A stretch of DNA of 64,000 nucleotides from CAVRUH01 sp963822595 (GCA_963822595.1 CAWGIG010000001.1:1178001-1242000), one strand, 5' to 3'. Shown: positions 1 through 10,154, counted from the first letter of the stretch. Translations and numbers: made by a program. The notes: a model not told the origin generated them from the sequence alone.

Positions 1-2
1 TG

Positions 3-2798
3 CCCATTTGTTCCAATGAAGAGGAATTTGAAAAGGATATTGCAACACTCATCGGAATAGGTTCAGCAGATAGATTAAAAATTTTAAGCTATAAAAGGGA
101 ACAAGTTAAGCAACTTCAAGAAAAAAAACGTGTTATTTCCTCGAAGAAAGTTGAGTTAGAAGCTTTGAAGAGAACAGCTCCTTATAAAATTCCCGACTAT
201 ATGAGTGAATTATTAGAAAATGGTCATATCCAATTATTTGATCATCTTGTGGAAATGATGAAACTTCCCGAGCGCAACTCAAGGAAATTGGCGATCGGCA
301 ATTTGACATTTTCTCAAATATCCCACATCGTTTTGCAGACGAGAGACGCCATTATTCAAAAGGTTGAAAGTTACATTCAAAATCATAATAAGCAAGTTCT
401 TTTTCTATTAGGACCATCTGGCTCAGGTAAATCAACAACATTATGTGCCTTACGTGGCGATGTAATGAAATTTGAGAAAGGGCATTATGTTTCAGAAAAC
501 GACTTTAAAGATCTCATAGGATACGATGGATCCTTTTCTTGCACTTTTTTACCCACCGTAGTAGATGTCCAAGGCAAAGGTTGTTTCATCGTTGATTTTG
601 CAGGTTTTGAGGATACAAATGGACCCTTAGTTTCTCTTGGAATGGAATGTGCCTTAAAAGAACTCGTTGAAAAACATAATCCAAGCATATTAGTGCTAGA
701 GCCTATCACCGATACAGAAGGTAGATTTGCACATGTTGCGCGTTTAGCTCATATGCTAGGGCGACTATTTAATGATACAACAAAATGTATCTTAGGAATC
801 ACAAAATATAGTAATGATCCAGACTATACCCACATCCAAATATTAGAGAGAACAGAAAGAGAAAAGCTCTTAGCGCCTACCCAAGAAGAGAAAGATCTCA
901 TGACTGAAATAAAGTGTCTTAAGAAATACGAACTGGATTTTGCAGAAAAGGAAAAAGAACTAGCAGATCTTCAAAGTCGTCAACCAAAAAAAGAACCTCT
1001 CATCATCGATACACACGACATTCGAAAGCATAAAGAGAATCTGATTTATAAAGAAGTTCAGTTGATCCAAAATAGTGGTATGAAAAAGGTTGTTCGATTG
1101 CAGAATCTTGAAGATCCCCAACAAGCAGCCCAAATTTTTAATGAAATTATGATGCTTTCAGAACCCGTATCTGTTTGTGAAAATCATCAATTGGATCCTG
1201 AAGATCGTGAATTATTAAATAAAATTTTTACGAAAACACTCTTTGCTGAAATTGAAAAAGATGATTATAGTAACGAGGATTTTTATGCTTTTGAACGAAG
1301 TGTTTTAGAGTACAGCCTGACCAAGACTTTAAAAGCACGAAGCAATCCTGAAATTGGTAGGTTTTTGCATCTTCCACAACTTGATCCAATGATTGTCCGC
1401 CATTATGACCAGGAAATTGTCGATAGATGCATTACCAAATACATGAACTTTGTAATCAAAACAATTCACATTTCTTTGATTGATAAATTGTGCAACGAAA
1501 ATTCTGAAATAGGTTCAAAGCAAAAAAAAGAAGAACTCCAAAATAAAATTGCAGAGCTTAAAAACTATGTCATGCAAACTCTCACCGGCATTTCTTTTGT
1601 TGATGATCCGGTCAGGGCTGAGGAAGAGTGGAATAAAATTAAAAGAAAACTGAACAGTGCTACCACTTCGGTACAAGTTCAATTGCCAGCTTGGGCCAAT
1701 TTTTTCAAAATCTCTGACACCGTATTTAATAGAATCTACGATTGGTTAGAGGGACGATTCCAGCAGCAAGCGTACCTCGAAGCCTCTGACAACATGATCG
1801 ATGAATGTTGTACTGAAGTGGATAATATGTATGGCACTCTTCTGCGATTAAACGATATTAAGATAATGATTGAAAAACAAAATGATATAGATAATGCTTT
1901 CAGCTCAGAAAATATTTCGATAGAATCTTTCTCTGATTTTCATTTATCTATTAAACAAAGAATTACGGCTGTCGCTAATGTTTATGGAATAAATTGGGAT
2001 AAACGAGTCGAATTTATATTCCAAAGATTATCTCTCAAAGGATTTAATCGAACGGATAAAAACCATCTGAATTGTCTTTTAGGGTATGCCTATTGGCTTA
2101 TGGAACCCGATGTCCGTTGCATTTACCAGATAGAAATAGATCTAGGTGTAGTAGAATCGGTGAATGCAGGTGTCAAGAAGATGGCTGAAGATTTGCACGA
2201 TATTCTAAGTGTGTTTCCTTTTCTGAATGGTGATATGAGCTGGAAATCTATAGGCATTAACTTTAACGAGATTGCGTGTAATTTAAGGAAGATTGAATCA
2301 GCGGCCCATCGTGAAATCGAGGGCGGGATTGAATTTTTCCTACAAAACGAGAATATTACACAAAGTGAAATTTTGAGAAGCTTTGCTAATGCTGTGGGAG
2401 ATGCAGCTAGTTTTGCTGAAATTTTAGCGAAACCCTATGAGGGGAATGCAGATATTTCTACATTGAGAAAAAAAATAGATATAGCATTTTCTCTCGCTAA
2501 ACTTAACGCACCTGTAAAGGCTCTTGTCTCCTCATGGAGCTCCTGGTCTAAAGCTGGGATAAAGGCAGCCCAAGTAGATCAAAGAACAGATTCGAAAGAG
2601 CAGTTTAATTACAAACTCACTTTTTTGAAAAAAGTTGGATCTCTAAACGGTGAACCCACCAAAGTCGAAATTTGCAGCAAAAGTGGTCTGTTTGAATTAG
2701 ACAAAAGAATTCGTGAAAGACGCAATACAAATCGCCCGTTAGTTCGCGCGTTATTTGCAGCAACTTTATTAAGGGTATATAATAATCAAAATATTTAA
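3..2798 (+). CDS. Giant P-loop GTPase-like protein, paralogue A (5' end outside window)
   Basis: The reading frame is open from the first bases of the window, and its first residues (PICSNEEEFEKDIATLIG) align with residues 118-135 of the downstream paralogue, so about 117 N-terminal residues lie outside the window. A TTG at 165 could be taken for a start but is internal. A Walker A/G1 motif (GPSGSGKST) is encoded at about 411-437, a G3-like DFAGFED at about 595-615, and a G4-like TKYSND at about 802-820. A helical, partly coiled-coil region of more than 600 residues follows. The pattern suggests a dynamin/AIG/IRG-like large GTPase, but the family is not assigned. The C-terminus RALFAATLL matches the paralogue's RTLLAAALL. 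Probably cytosolic or host-directed; no signal peptide or membrane segment is visible in the part present. Confidence 0.8.
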   Translation, partial: PICSNEEEFEKDIATLIGIGSADRLKILSYKREQVKQLQEKKRVISSKKVELEALKRTAPYKIPDYMSELLENGHIQLFDHLVEMMKLPERNSRKLAIGNLTFSQISHIVLQTRDAIIQKVESYIQNHNKQVLFLLGPSGSGKSTTLCALRGDVMKFEKGHYVSENDFKDLIGYDGSFSCTFLPTVVDVQGKGCFIVDFAGFEDTNGPLVSLGMECALKELVEKHNPSILVLEPITDTEGRFAHVARLAHMLGRLFNDTTKCILGITKYSNDPDYTHIQILERTEREKLLAPTQEEKDLMTEIKCLKKYELDFAEKEKELADLQSRQPKKEPLIIDTHDIRKHKENLIYKEVQLIQNSGMKKVVRLQNLEDPQQAAQIFNEIMMLSEPVSVCENHQLDPEDRELLNKIFTKTLFAEIEKDDYSNEDFYAFERSVLEYSLTKTLKARSNPEIGRFLHLPQLDPMIVRHYDQEIVDRCITKYMNFVIKTIHISLIDKLCNENSEIGSKQKKEELQNKIAELKNYVMQTLTGISFVDDPVRAEEEWNKIKRKLNSATTSVQVQLPAWANFFKISDTVFNRIYDWLEGRFQQQAYLEASDNMIDECCTEVDNMYGTLLRLNDIKIMIEKQNDIDNAFSSENISIESFSDFHLSIKQRITAVANVYGINWDKRVEFIFQRLSLKGFNRTDKNHLNCLLGYAYWLMEPDVRCIYQIEIDLGVVESVNAGVKKMAEDLHDILSVFPFLNGDMSWKSIGINFNEIACNLRKIESAAHREIEGGIEFFLQNENITQSEILRSFANAVGDAASFAEILAKPYEGNADISTLRKKIDIAFSLAKLNAPVKALVSSWSSWSKAGIKAAQVDQRTDSKEQFNYKLTFLKKVGSLNGEPTKVEICSKSGLFELDKRIRERRNTNRPLVRALFAATLLRVYNNQNI

Positions 2799-2863
2799 AT
2801 TATATTTTTTTTAAATAAAAGGGCCGTGTCCTGCGATTCGCCGATTTAGCAATCGCGCAAACT

Positions 2864-2966
2864 ATACTGAAGTGAACTCAAAAATCGGTATTTGGGGCAC
2901 TTGCGATCGTTGAACCCCGGGGCTTTGAAGAGCCCGAAATACCGACTTTTGAGCTCACTTCAGTAT
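2864..2966. repeat. Intergenic inverted repeat with 30-bp arms
   Basis: Arms at 2864-2893 and 2937-2966 are complementary over 30 bp with two mismatches (both A/G). The 43-base spacer is GC-richer than its surroundings and carries an ACCCCGGGGCTTT-like core resembling part of the large palindrome near 61.25 kb. It lies between the two tandem GTPase-like genes. There is no T-tract directly after the stem, so a simple intrinsic terminator is not the obvious reading; a small palindromic mobile repeat is possible. Confidence 0.75.
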
Positions 2967-3010
2967 AAAATTAAAAGTATCGAAACCAACATTACTGAAG
3001 GAAATAAAAA

Positions 3011-6000
3011 ATGCAAATTAATGTAGAAGGGACATTTTGTAGCACGACAAGAACCTTAGCCTCTGTTAATTCATTAAATATGGGAATAGGAGCCATAAAT
3101 GAAATTCTTAAGCGAGAGTTACTTTGCCGGCATGATGTTGAATATATCAACAGAATATACACTGTAATGCAGAGAATGTCAGATTTTGATCTCAAAAAAG
3201 TTTCACAAGAATTAGCCCCAAGGATGCGACGACTCTCTGAAGATGATAGCAGTAAACGTAAAATTTTCTTTCATTATATGAAAATTTTAGGTCCTAGAGA
3301 CCTCATAGAAGCAAGAGAGCAAAGCTCAAATACTAATTTGGAAGAAATAGCTTCGTTATTGCCCATTTGTTCCAGTGAAGCGCAATTTGAAGAAGATGTT
3401 GAAGCACTCATTGGAACCGGATCAACAGGTAGAGTGAATCAAATTTTAAGTTACAAAAAGGAACAAATTAAGCGACGTGAAGAAACCAAACGTATTATTT
3501 CCACGAAATCAGCTGAATTAATTTCCACGAAGTCAGCTGAATTAGATGCTTTGAAGACAACATCTTCTAAAAAAATTCCAGAGTATATGAGTGAATTATT
3601 AAAAAATGGGCATATCCAATTATTTGACCATCTCATGGCAATGATGGCCCTTCCCGATCGCAACACAAGAAGATCTGTAATCTGCGCTTTGACATTTTCT
3701 CAAATATCCCACATCGTTTTGCAGACAAGAGACGCCATTATTCAAAAGGTTGAAAGTTCCATTCTAAATTATAATAAGCAAATTCTTTTTATATTAGGAT
3801 CATCAGGCTCAGGTAAATCAACAACCTTATGCGCCATACGTGGCGATGAGATGAAATTTGAGAATGGGCATTATGTTTCACAAAATGACCCTACTCTCAT
3901 AGCACACGGATCCTCTTCTTGTACTTTTTTACCCACCGTGGAACATGTCGGAGGCTGTATCGTAGTGGATTTTCCCGGTTTTAACGATACAAATGGACCC
4001 TTAGTTTCTCTTGGAATGGAATGTGCCTTAAAAGCACTCGTTGAAAAATACAATCCAGGCATATTAGTGCTAGAGTCCATCACCAATACAGAAGGTAGAT
4101 ATGAACATGTTGCGCAATTATCTAATATGCTAGGACGACTCTTTAATGATTGTAAAAAATGTATATTAGGAATCACAAAATATAAAAATGATGCAGACTA
4201 TAACCGCATCGAATTCTTAGAGATAGAAAAAAGAAAAACTCTTTTAGCGCCTACCCCAGAAGAGCAAGAACTCATTAATGAAATAAGTTTCCTTAAAAAA
4301 TACAAAATGACTGATCAAATTAAAGAAAAGGAGGAAAAACTAGCCCTAATAAAAAGTTCTCAAGAAGCAAGAAAAGAACTTCTCTCCTTGGATACAACCG
4401 AAATCCAAGAGTATAAAGAAAATCTTAAAGTCAAAGAAGGTGAATTAATAAAGCATATTAATATGAAAAAAGTTGTTCTATTGCAGAATCTTGAAGATAA
4501 ACAACATGCAGCCTTAATTTTTAAAGAAATTATGATGCTTTCAGAACCTGTATCTGTATGTGAAAGACATCGATTGGATCCTGAAGATAGTGAACTATTA
4601 AAAACAATTTTTACGAAAACACTCTTTGCTGAAATAGAAAAAGATGATTATGACATTGAAGATGGAGATTTTTCTGCTTTTGAACAAAGTATTTTAGAGT
4701 CCAGCCTGATCAAGACTTTAAAAGCACGAAGCAATCCTGAAATTGGTCGGTTTTTGCATCTTCCACAACTTGATCCAATGATTGTCCGCCATTATGACGA
4801 GGAAATTGTCGATAGATGCATTACCAAATACATGAACTTTGTAATCAAAACAATTCACATTTCTTTGATTGATAGTTTGTGCAACGAAAAGTCGGAAATA
4901 GGTTCAAAGCAAAAAATTGCACAACTTCAAAGAAAAATTGCAAAGCTGAAAAACTATGTCCTGCAATCTCTCACTGGTATTTCTTTTGTTTATGATCCGG
5001 TCAAAGCTGCGAAGAAATGGAATGAAATTCAAAGAGAACTGAATAGTGCTTCAACTTCGGTACAAGTTCAATTGCCAGCTTGGGCCAATTTTTTCAAAAT
5101 ATCCGACACTGTATTTAATAAAATTTATGATTGGTTAGCGGGACGAATTCAGCAGCAAGCGTACCTCGAAGCCTCTGACAACGTGATCGATGAATGTTGC
5201 ACTGAAGTGGATAATATGTATGACACTCTTCAACGATTAAACGATATCAAGATAATGATTAAAAAACAAAATGATATAGATAATGCTTTCAGCTCAGTAA
5301 AGATCTCGATGGAATCCTTCTATGATGCTTTTCATATATCTCTTATACAAAGAACTTTGGCAGTAGCTAAAGTTTATGGAAAAGACTGGGATAAACGAGT
5401 CGACTTTTTAGTCGCAGAATTACTCAAAGGTCTCAAAGGATTTAATCAAACGGATAAAAGCCATCGGGCTTGTCTTTTAGGTTATGCTTATTGGCTTATT
5501 GAACCCGATGTTCATTGCTTATACCAAGTAGAAATAGGTCTAGATGATATAGAATCGGTAATTGAAGCTATTGATGAGATTGCTGAAAAATTGCAGTGTG
5601 CTAATAAAAAGACGTGTTCTTCGGTTGGTGATGATAAAAGTTGGAAAGCTATAGGTAGTAAATTTATAGGGATTGGTAAGTATTTAAGGAGGATAGAATC
5701 AGAAGTCCATCTTGAAATCGAGCGCGGAATTGAACTTTACCCCCAAAAAGGGGATACCCAATGTGAAATTTTGAGAAGTATTGCTAATGCTGTGGGAGAT
5801 GCTGCTAGTTTTGCTGAAAATTTATCGAAACCCTATGAAGGAGATGCTGATCATTTTACATTGGTGGATAAAATAAATATAGCATACGAACTCGCTACTC
5901 TCGCTACACTTAACCCTCCTGCAAAGGCCCTGGTCTCCTCATGGAGCTCCTGGTCTAATGCTGTGGCAAAGGCAAATCTTTTAGATCAGAAACCTACAGG

Positions 6001-6247
6001 AAGTTCAAGTCCGAAAGAAACAGCGAAAAAGCTGTTTAATTATAAGCTCACTTTATTGAAAAAAAATCAAAAACAACCTTCTAAGGTGGAAATCTTTAGC
6101 AAGAGTGAGATGTTTGAATTAGACAAAGAAATTTGGGAAAGATACCATACTAATCGCCCGTTGATCCGTACTTTGTTGGCAGCGGCTTTACTTGAGCTAT
6201 ATCAGCGTAGTCTTTATCCAGATATTGATGGATATGTTTTATATTAG
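3011..6247 (+). CDS. Giant P-loop GTPase-like protein, paralogue B (1078 aa)
   Basis: A full-length paralogue of the gene to its left. Some stretches are almost identical at the DNA level (for example around 4730-4880 against 1340-1490) and others diverge. Residues 1-190 form a helical N-terminus. G1/Walker A is GSSGSGKS at 263-270, G3-like DFPGFND at 320-326 and G4-like TKYKND at 389-394; the rest is long and helical. ATG 3011 is preceded by GAAGGAA about 10 bases upstream. Residues 163-178 contain a perfect eight-residue repeat (ISTKSAEL twice) from a 24-bp duplication. No signal peptide or membrane segment is seen. Function unknown; the motifs support GTP or ATP binding, and the size suggests a self-assembling large GTPase, which is inference. 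Confidence 0.85.
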   Translation: MQINVEGTFCSTTRTLASVNSLNMGIGAINEILKRELLCRHDVEYINRIYTVMQRMSDFDLKKVSQELAPRMRRLSEDDSSKRKIFFHYMKILGPRDLIEAREQSSNTNLEEIASLLPICSSEAQFEEDVEALIGTGSTGRVNQILSYKKEQIKRREETKRIISTKSAELISTKSAELDALKTTSSKKIPEYMSELLKNGHIQLFDHLMAMMALPDRNTRRSVICALTFSQISHIVLQTRDAIIQKVESSILNYNKQILFILGSSGSGKSTTLCAIRGDEMKFENGHYVSQNDPTLIAHGSSSCTFLPTVEHVGGCIVVDFPGFNDTNGPLVSLGMECALKALVEKYNPGILVLESITNTEGRYEHVAQLSNMLGRLFNDCKKCILGITKYKNDADYNRIEFLEIEKRKTLLAPTPEEQELINEISFLKKYKMTDQIKEKEEKLALIKSSQEARKELLSLDTTEIQEYKENLKVKEGELIKHINMKKVVLLQNLEDKQHAALIFKEIMMLSEPVSVCERHRLDPEDSELLKTIFTKTLFAEIEKDDYDIEDGDFSAFEQSILESSLIKTLKARSNPEIGRFLHLPQLDPMIVRHYDEEIVDRCITKYMNFVIKTIHISLIDSLCNEKSEIGSKQKIAQLQRKIAKLKNYVLQSLTGISFVYDPVKAAKKWNEIQRELNSASTSVQVQLPAWANFFKISDTVFNKIYDWLAGRIQQQAYLEASDNVIDECCTEVDNMYDTLQRLNDIKIMIKKQNDIDNAFSSVKISMESFYDAFHISLIQRTLAVAKVYGKDWDKRVDFLVAELLKGLKGFNQTDKSHRACLLGYAYWLIEPDVHCLYQVEIGLDDIESVIEAIDEIAEKLQCANKKTCSSVGDDKSWKAIGSKFIGIGKYLRRIESEVHLEIERGIELYPQKGDTQCEILRSIANAVGDAASFAENLSKPYEGDADHFTLVDKINIAYELATLATLNPPAKALVSSWSSWSNAVAKANLLDQKPTGSSSPKETAKKLFNYKLTLLKKNQKQPSKVEIFSKSEMFELDKEIWERYHTNRPLIRTLLAAALLELYQRSLYPDIDGYVLY

Positions 6248-6287
6248 TTGATTGATGTGCGGAAGTTCTGTAGTCGATCCGATCTAT

Positions 6288-6315
6288 GGAGTGAATCGAT
6301 TTATCGATTCACTCC
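6288..6315. terminator. Perfect 12-bp hairpin between convergent genes
   Basis: GGAGTGAATCGA (6288-6299) is followed by a 4-base loop and its exact complement (6304-6315). It lies 40 bases after the stop of the plus-strand GTPase-like gene and just beyond the stop of the minus-strand ankyrin gene. No long T-tract follows on either strand, so it may be an RNA-stabilising hairpin or a factor-assisted bidirectional terminator rather than a classical intrinsic one. Confidence 0.55.
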
Positions 6316-6329
6316 TCGTCGATTATCTC

Positions 6330-9300
6330 TCAAATCACAATAGATTTAATTTTTGAAAGTAAGTCTTCCGGGAAAAAAGATTCTCCTTTTTCTTTAAGAA
6401 TAATCTCCAAGACGCATTTGTGGGATCTCTCTATAGCACTTCGGGTTAACATTAAAACGGATGAATTTTCAAAGTAGTTAAATATATGTTCACGAGATAA
6501 AAGCATTTCAGAAAACTTCTGCGATTTTTCGATAAGGATCACAAACCAGGGCATTTTTCCTGTTAATTTCATCCGAATGAGCTCTTCATCTTCAATCTTG
6601 GAAACGTAGCTTTCACCAATAGACGAATATCCCTGCATGAGAGCAAGCAATAGTGGCGAAGAATCGAAGGTGTTGAGGGATGAGAGTTTTCGACACATCA
6701 CTTGATGGGTCTCAAGAGTATCATCGGAAGGTTTTAATATATTTGCTAATTCCAAGTGGCCATTGTTCAAAGCTAAGGATCGCGGAGTGTTTCCCCTGTT
6801 AGTAACAGGTTCTGGATTAGCTCCGCGTTCGATCAGGAGCTTGCATAACTTTTCTTGATTCCAGATAGCTGCAATATGCAGCGGGGTAACGCCGGCATGA
6901 TTTGCTTGATTAAGCTGTTCTTTATCAAAAATACTAATTAACCACTCAGCAACATCGAAATGCCCTCTATAAAGTGCCATGTGCAAAGCTGTATTTTTTT
7001 TATCTACTGTAGTACCTCGTGAATCTATTTGTTTTTCCATCAAAAGTTTGCAGATATTTAATTGTCCATTCCAAGCGGCGTTTAGAAATGGGGTCACTCC
7101 CATATTATCTCCGCGATTAAGGGTTTCTAGATCTAATCTTTCTATTAACCACTCAGCTAATTCAATATACCCATAGTCTATAGCAAGATACAAAATCGAT
7201 TGCCCCGAGTTTGTAACTGCTTGGGGACTCATACCCCGCTGTAGTAGCCTCTCAATAATATTTCTATGATTTGTCGCTACAGCGCTGTGTAGGGCATTGT
7301 ATCCGTCGCTATCCGTCTGTTCGAGATCTTTTGTATCTAAAATGTCTACGAACCAGATTGATACTTCTTTCTCTCGATTGCCCCATAAGGCACACAACAA
7401 AGGATGATATTTGAAATTATTAAGGGCCATAGGGTTTGCACCACGCTCCTTAAGGAGACGGCAAATATCTACCTGGTTGTATCTTGCAGCAATATGAAAA
7501 GCGGTATTACCATTTATGACCATATTCAATGTTTCTGCGTCTGATTCTTCAATCATCCATTTTGCTAGGTTCCAATAGCTAAAATTCATTGCACTAAATA
7601 AAGGAATGTTACCATTGGATGTTTTCGATTTTAAATTGACTCCTCTTTTTACAAGCAATTTGCATATAGATTCTTGATTTTTGGATGTGGCTATATGGAG
7701 AGCTGTAATTCCTTCGTAATTGGCATGACAAAGATCTTCAAGGGTTAATTTATCAATAAACCATTCAGCTAATTCGACGTGATCAGATAAAAGCGTTAGC
7801 ATTAAAGGTGTATTTCCTTGGCAGGTTAAAGCCATCATAGCTGCTCCTTTATCAACAAGAAGTTCACAAACTTCACGTTGATTACGGACTGCAGCTATGT
7901 GTAATGCAGTAACTTTGTAAATTGCGTCTGCATAATCTAGATCAACAACGCTTAATTTTGGTATAAGCATCATTGCCATTTCAATGTTCATGTTATCGAT
8001 AGCGCTTACAAGAGGTGAGGATAGAGATTCAATAGATAAATTTGGGCTCTCCAGATTGCGTGAGTTGATTTCTTGCAAAAGCCATTTTGCTAATTCCGAA
8101 TGGTTGTATTGTATAGCAATTAGAAAAGGCGTGTTTCCTGATAGATCGGAAACCACTGGGCTTATCCCTCGATTGATTAATTGTTGGCAAATATCTTGAC
8201 AATTGCTTTTCGCTGCTAAATGAAACGAAGTCATTCCTAGTTTATCTGCATGTTTAAGATCTTCATCATTAAGATGAGTTAGAAACCATGAAAAAACATC
8301 AGAAAAACCGTTTTTTGCTGCCTTCAGGAGGGGTGTTTGTCCATCATTCGAAGGGATTTTTAAATTCGCGCCACTTCTATACAGAAGTTCGCAAATTTTT
8401 AAATTCCCTCTGATAGCTGCATAGTGTAGTGCTGTATGACCATCACCATCTTGTTCATTTATATGATCTATAATATTCCGATCCGAAAGAATTTTTTCAG
8501 CAATAATGATATTCCCATGCAACGCCACAAACATCAAAGGAGAGCGTTTTTCACTACAATTAATGAAAAGATCCACACCTTTCAAAATCAAATCAAGAGC
8601 CAATTCGGTTTGATTATGCTCACATGCAAGAAAGAACAGTGTTTTCTTCTTGTTATCTTTGATATCCAGGTGTGAGCGAGGTTCATGCAGAAATTTAACG
8701 ATGTTATAAATTTTTAAATGGAGTGCTAGGTGGGTAGGAGTTGGAATCATTTTATTTTTAACAACACTCCTTGAACCATTTTGAACCAATTTTTGGGCGA
8801 GTTCTCCTTCACCATGCATTGCAGTAAAATGAACAAGTGAATATTCACCCATTTCAAAAGTTTTATTTTCTTCCAAAAATTCTTTAAAATCTCCTTCAAG
8901 AACATTCCACTTTAGTTGAGAAATTTGATGATCGATACCGGAGCAATCGGAAAGTTTCCGTAAGTGTCGCGCCCATTTACGTCTCGATTTTTCCCCAAGA
9001 TTCAACTGAGATTCTATTAAGCACCTTTCAAATGTGGGAATTCCTGGATTTTTATTTGCTTCATGATGGTAAGGATGAGTGAAATATTTCAATGTGCCAT
9101 AAACTCTATCTAATTCAGACCATTCCTTATAATGCTTTTTTGCGAGGCTGATAATGTCATCCGGGATTTCATCGCTTTTTACTGTTGCGGCAATAAATAA
9201 AGCAAAAGGAATGCCTTTTGGAGATAGCCAAGTACAATTTCCTACCCTTTGGCTTCTCTGTTCGATAAATTTGATTTTTTTCAGGTAAGGAAAGGTATCG

Positions 9301-10001
9301 ATTTCAAAGGTTATAAATTGGTGGGTCTCTTCGTTTGATGCTTCTAGTATGGGAAGCACCTTTATTAGTTCCTTATGATCTACAATTTCATAAATAGTAA
9401 TCCCACGTTCTTGTCTTACGCCTCTATCGCAAAGATACAGATGTTTATTGGTTATGATAGTTGTAACTTCGTGGCCATACGCTGGAGTATACCAACATGT
9501 GGAAACAATAAAAATTTGATCATTTGGTTTTTTAAGAAATTGTTCGATGGATGCCTTTGAATGGGGCCAAATAACATTATTAGATAATATTTTAAATATT
9601 GGTTCTGTTGGCTTCAATGCTTTACTCATATACACCGCAAAAGACTCTTGAATTTCTTTATAACTTACTTCGGCAAAACCAATTGTTATTTTGTTTCGGA
9701 ATATAAAAGGTTTTATACTAAATGATGCGTGAAATCGATTAATAAAGAGTCTTTGCTGAATTAAATAGTCTGCACAGATTCGGCTTTTCTCATCCATTCT
9801 CTGGAATATCAATTCAGCGCATCTCTTTCGTTGATAATGCAAGGCATTATGAAAGGGCGTTAAACCATTGAGATCTTGGATAGTGAGATTAGCTCGGTTA
9901 TTTAAAAGGATTTCGCATACATCCGGAAGGTCAGCTTTAACTGCTGAATGAAGCGTATATCTGTACGGATTAGGAGCTGAAGAAGAGCCCGTTGTTAGCA
10001 T
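6330..10001 (-). CDS. Ankyrin-repeat protein with embedded cysteine-protease-like domain (1223 aa)
   Basis: Two ankyrin repeats lie at residues about 13-70. A non-ankyrin block of about 300 residues (about 75-385) follows, and then some 22 ankyrin repeats run to about residue 1130. In the middle block H177 (YGHEVT), D192 (LCDRG), Q251 and C256 (RVGNCTW) form a His-Asp...Gln-Asn-Cys pattern like that of permuted papain-like proteases reported in bacterial ankyrin effectors; this is inference from motif spacing. The repeat array alternates two types: TALHIAA..NQ..ICKLL..RGAN and a variant with ELAEWLI..LD.E.LN.AD, giving a period of about 67 residues. No signal peptide. It is monocistronic and divergent from trpS. 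A host-directed effector is the likeliest role, because such arrays bind proteins and are typical of intracellular bacteria. Confidence 0.85.
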   Translation of the reverse strand: MLTTGSSSAPNPYRYTLHSAVKADLPDVCEILLNNRANLTIQDLNGLTPFHNALHYQRKRCAELIFQRMDEKSRICADYLIQQRLFINRFHASFSIKPFIFRNKITIGFAEVSYKEIQESFAVYMSKALKPTEPIFKILSNNVIWPHSKASIEQFLKKPNDQIFIVSTCWYTPAYGHEVTTIITNKHLYLCDRGVRQERGITIYEIVDHKELIKVLPILEASNEETHQFITFEIDTFPYLKKIKFIEQRSQRVGNCTWLSPKGIPFALFIAATVKSDEIPDDIISLAKKHYKEWSELDRVYGTLKYFTHPYHHEANKNPGIPTFERCLIESQLNLGEKSRRKWARHLRKLSDCSGIDHQISQLKWNVLEGDFKEFLEENKTFEMGEYSLVHFTAMHGEGELAQKLVQNGSRSVVKNKMIPTPTHLALHLKIYNIVKFLHEPRSHLDIKDNKKKTLFFLACEHNQTELALDLILKGVDLFINCSEKRSPLMFVALHGNIIIAEKILSDRNIIDHINEQDGDGHTALHYAAIRGNLKICELLYRSGANLKIPSNDGQTPLLKAAKNGFSDVFSWFLTHLNDEDLKHADKLGMTSFHLAAKSNCQDICQQLINRGISPVVSDLSGNTPFLIAIQYNHSELAKWLLQEINSRNLESPNLSIESLSSPLVSAIDNMNIEMAMMLIPKLSVVDLDYADAIYKVTALHIAAVRNQREVCELLVDKGAAMMALTCQGNTPLMLTLLSDHVELAEWFIDKLTLEDLCHANYEGITALHIATSKNQESICKLLVKRGVNLKSKTSNGNIPLFSAMNFSYWNLAKWMIEESDAETLNMVINGNTAFHIAARYNQVDICRLLKERGANPMALNNFKYHPLLCALWGNREKEVSIWFVDILDTKDLEQTDSDGYNALHSAVATNHRNIIERLLQRGMSPQAVTNSGQSILYLAIDYGYIELAEWLIERLDLETLNRGDNMGVTPFLNAAWNGQLNICKLLMEKQIDSRGTTVDKKNTALHMALYRGHFDVAEWLISIFDKEQLNQANHAGVTPLHIAAIWNQEKLCKLLIERGANPEPVTNRGNTPRSLALNNGHLELANILKPSDDTLETHQVMCRKLSSLNTFDSSPLLLALMQGYSSIGESYVSKIEDEELIRMKLTGKMPWFVILIEKSQKFSEMLLSREHIFNYFENSSVLMLTRSAIERSHKCVLEIILKEKGESFFPEDLLSKIKSIVI

Positions 10002-10099
10002 TATTCGTTCCTTTAATTATTTAATTATTAATAATTATAGTTTTTTAATTAGAAAATATTAACACATTTTGAGTTTTAATTAAAGGTGAATTTATACTC

Positions 10100-10128
10100 T
10101 CGACATGTAAAGATTTTTACGGTATAAT
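10100..10128 (+). promoter_or_regulatory. Sigma-70-type promoter of trpS-uvrB
   Basis: TCGACA (10100-10105) and a perfect TATAAT (10123-10128) are separated by 17 bp. The -10 box ends 26 bases before the ATG. An AGGA ribosome site at 10146-10149 fits the start at 10155. Confidence 0.75.
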
Positions 10129-10154
10129 TTGTCCATCAACTAGATAGGAATTTT

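Noticed and set aside
165..2798. TTG 165 as the start of the first GTPase-like gene
   Set aside because: The frame continues upstream to the window edge and aligns with residues 118-180 of the downstream paralogue.
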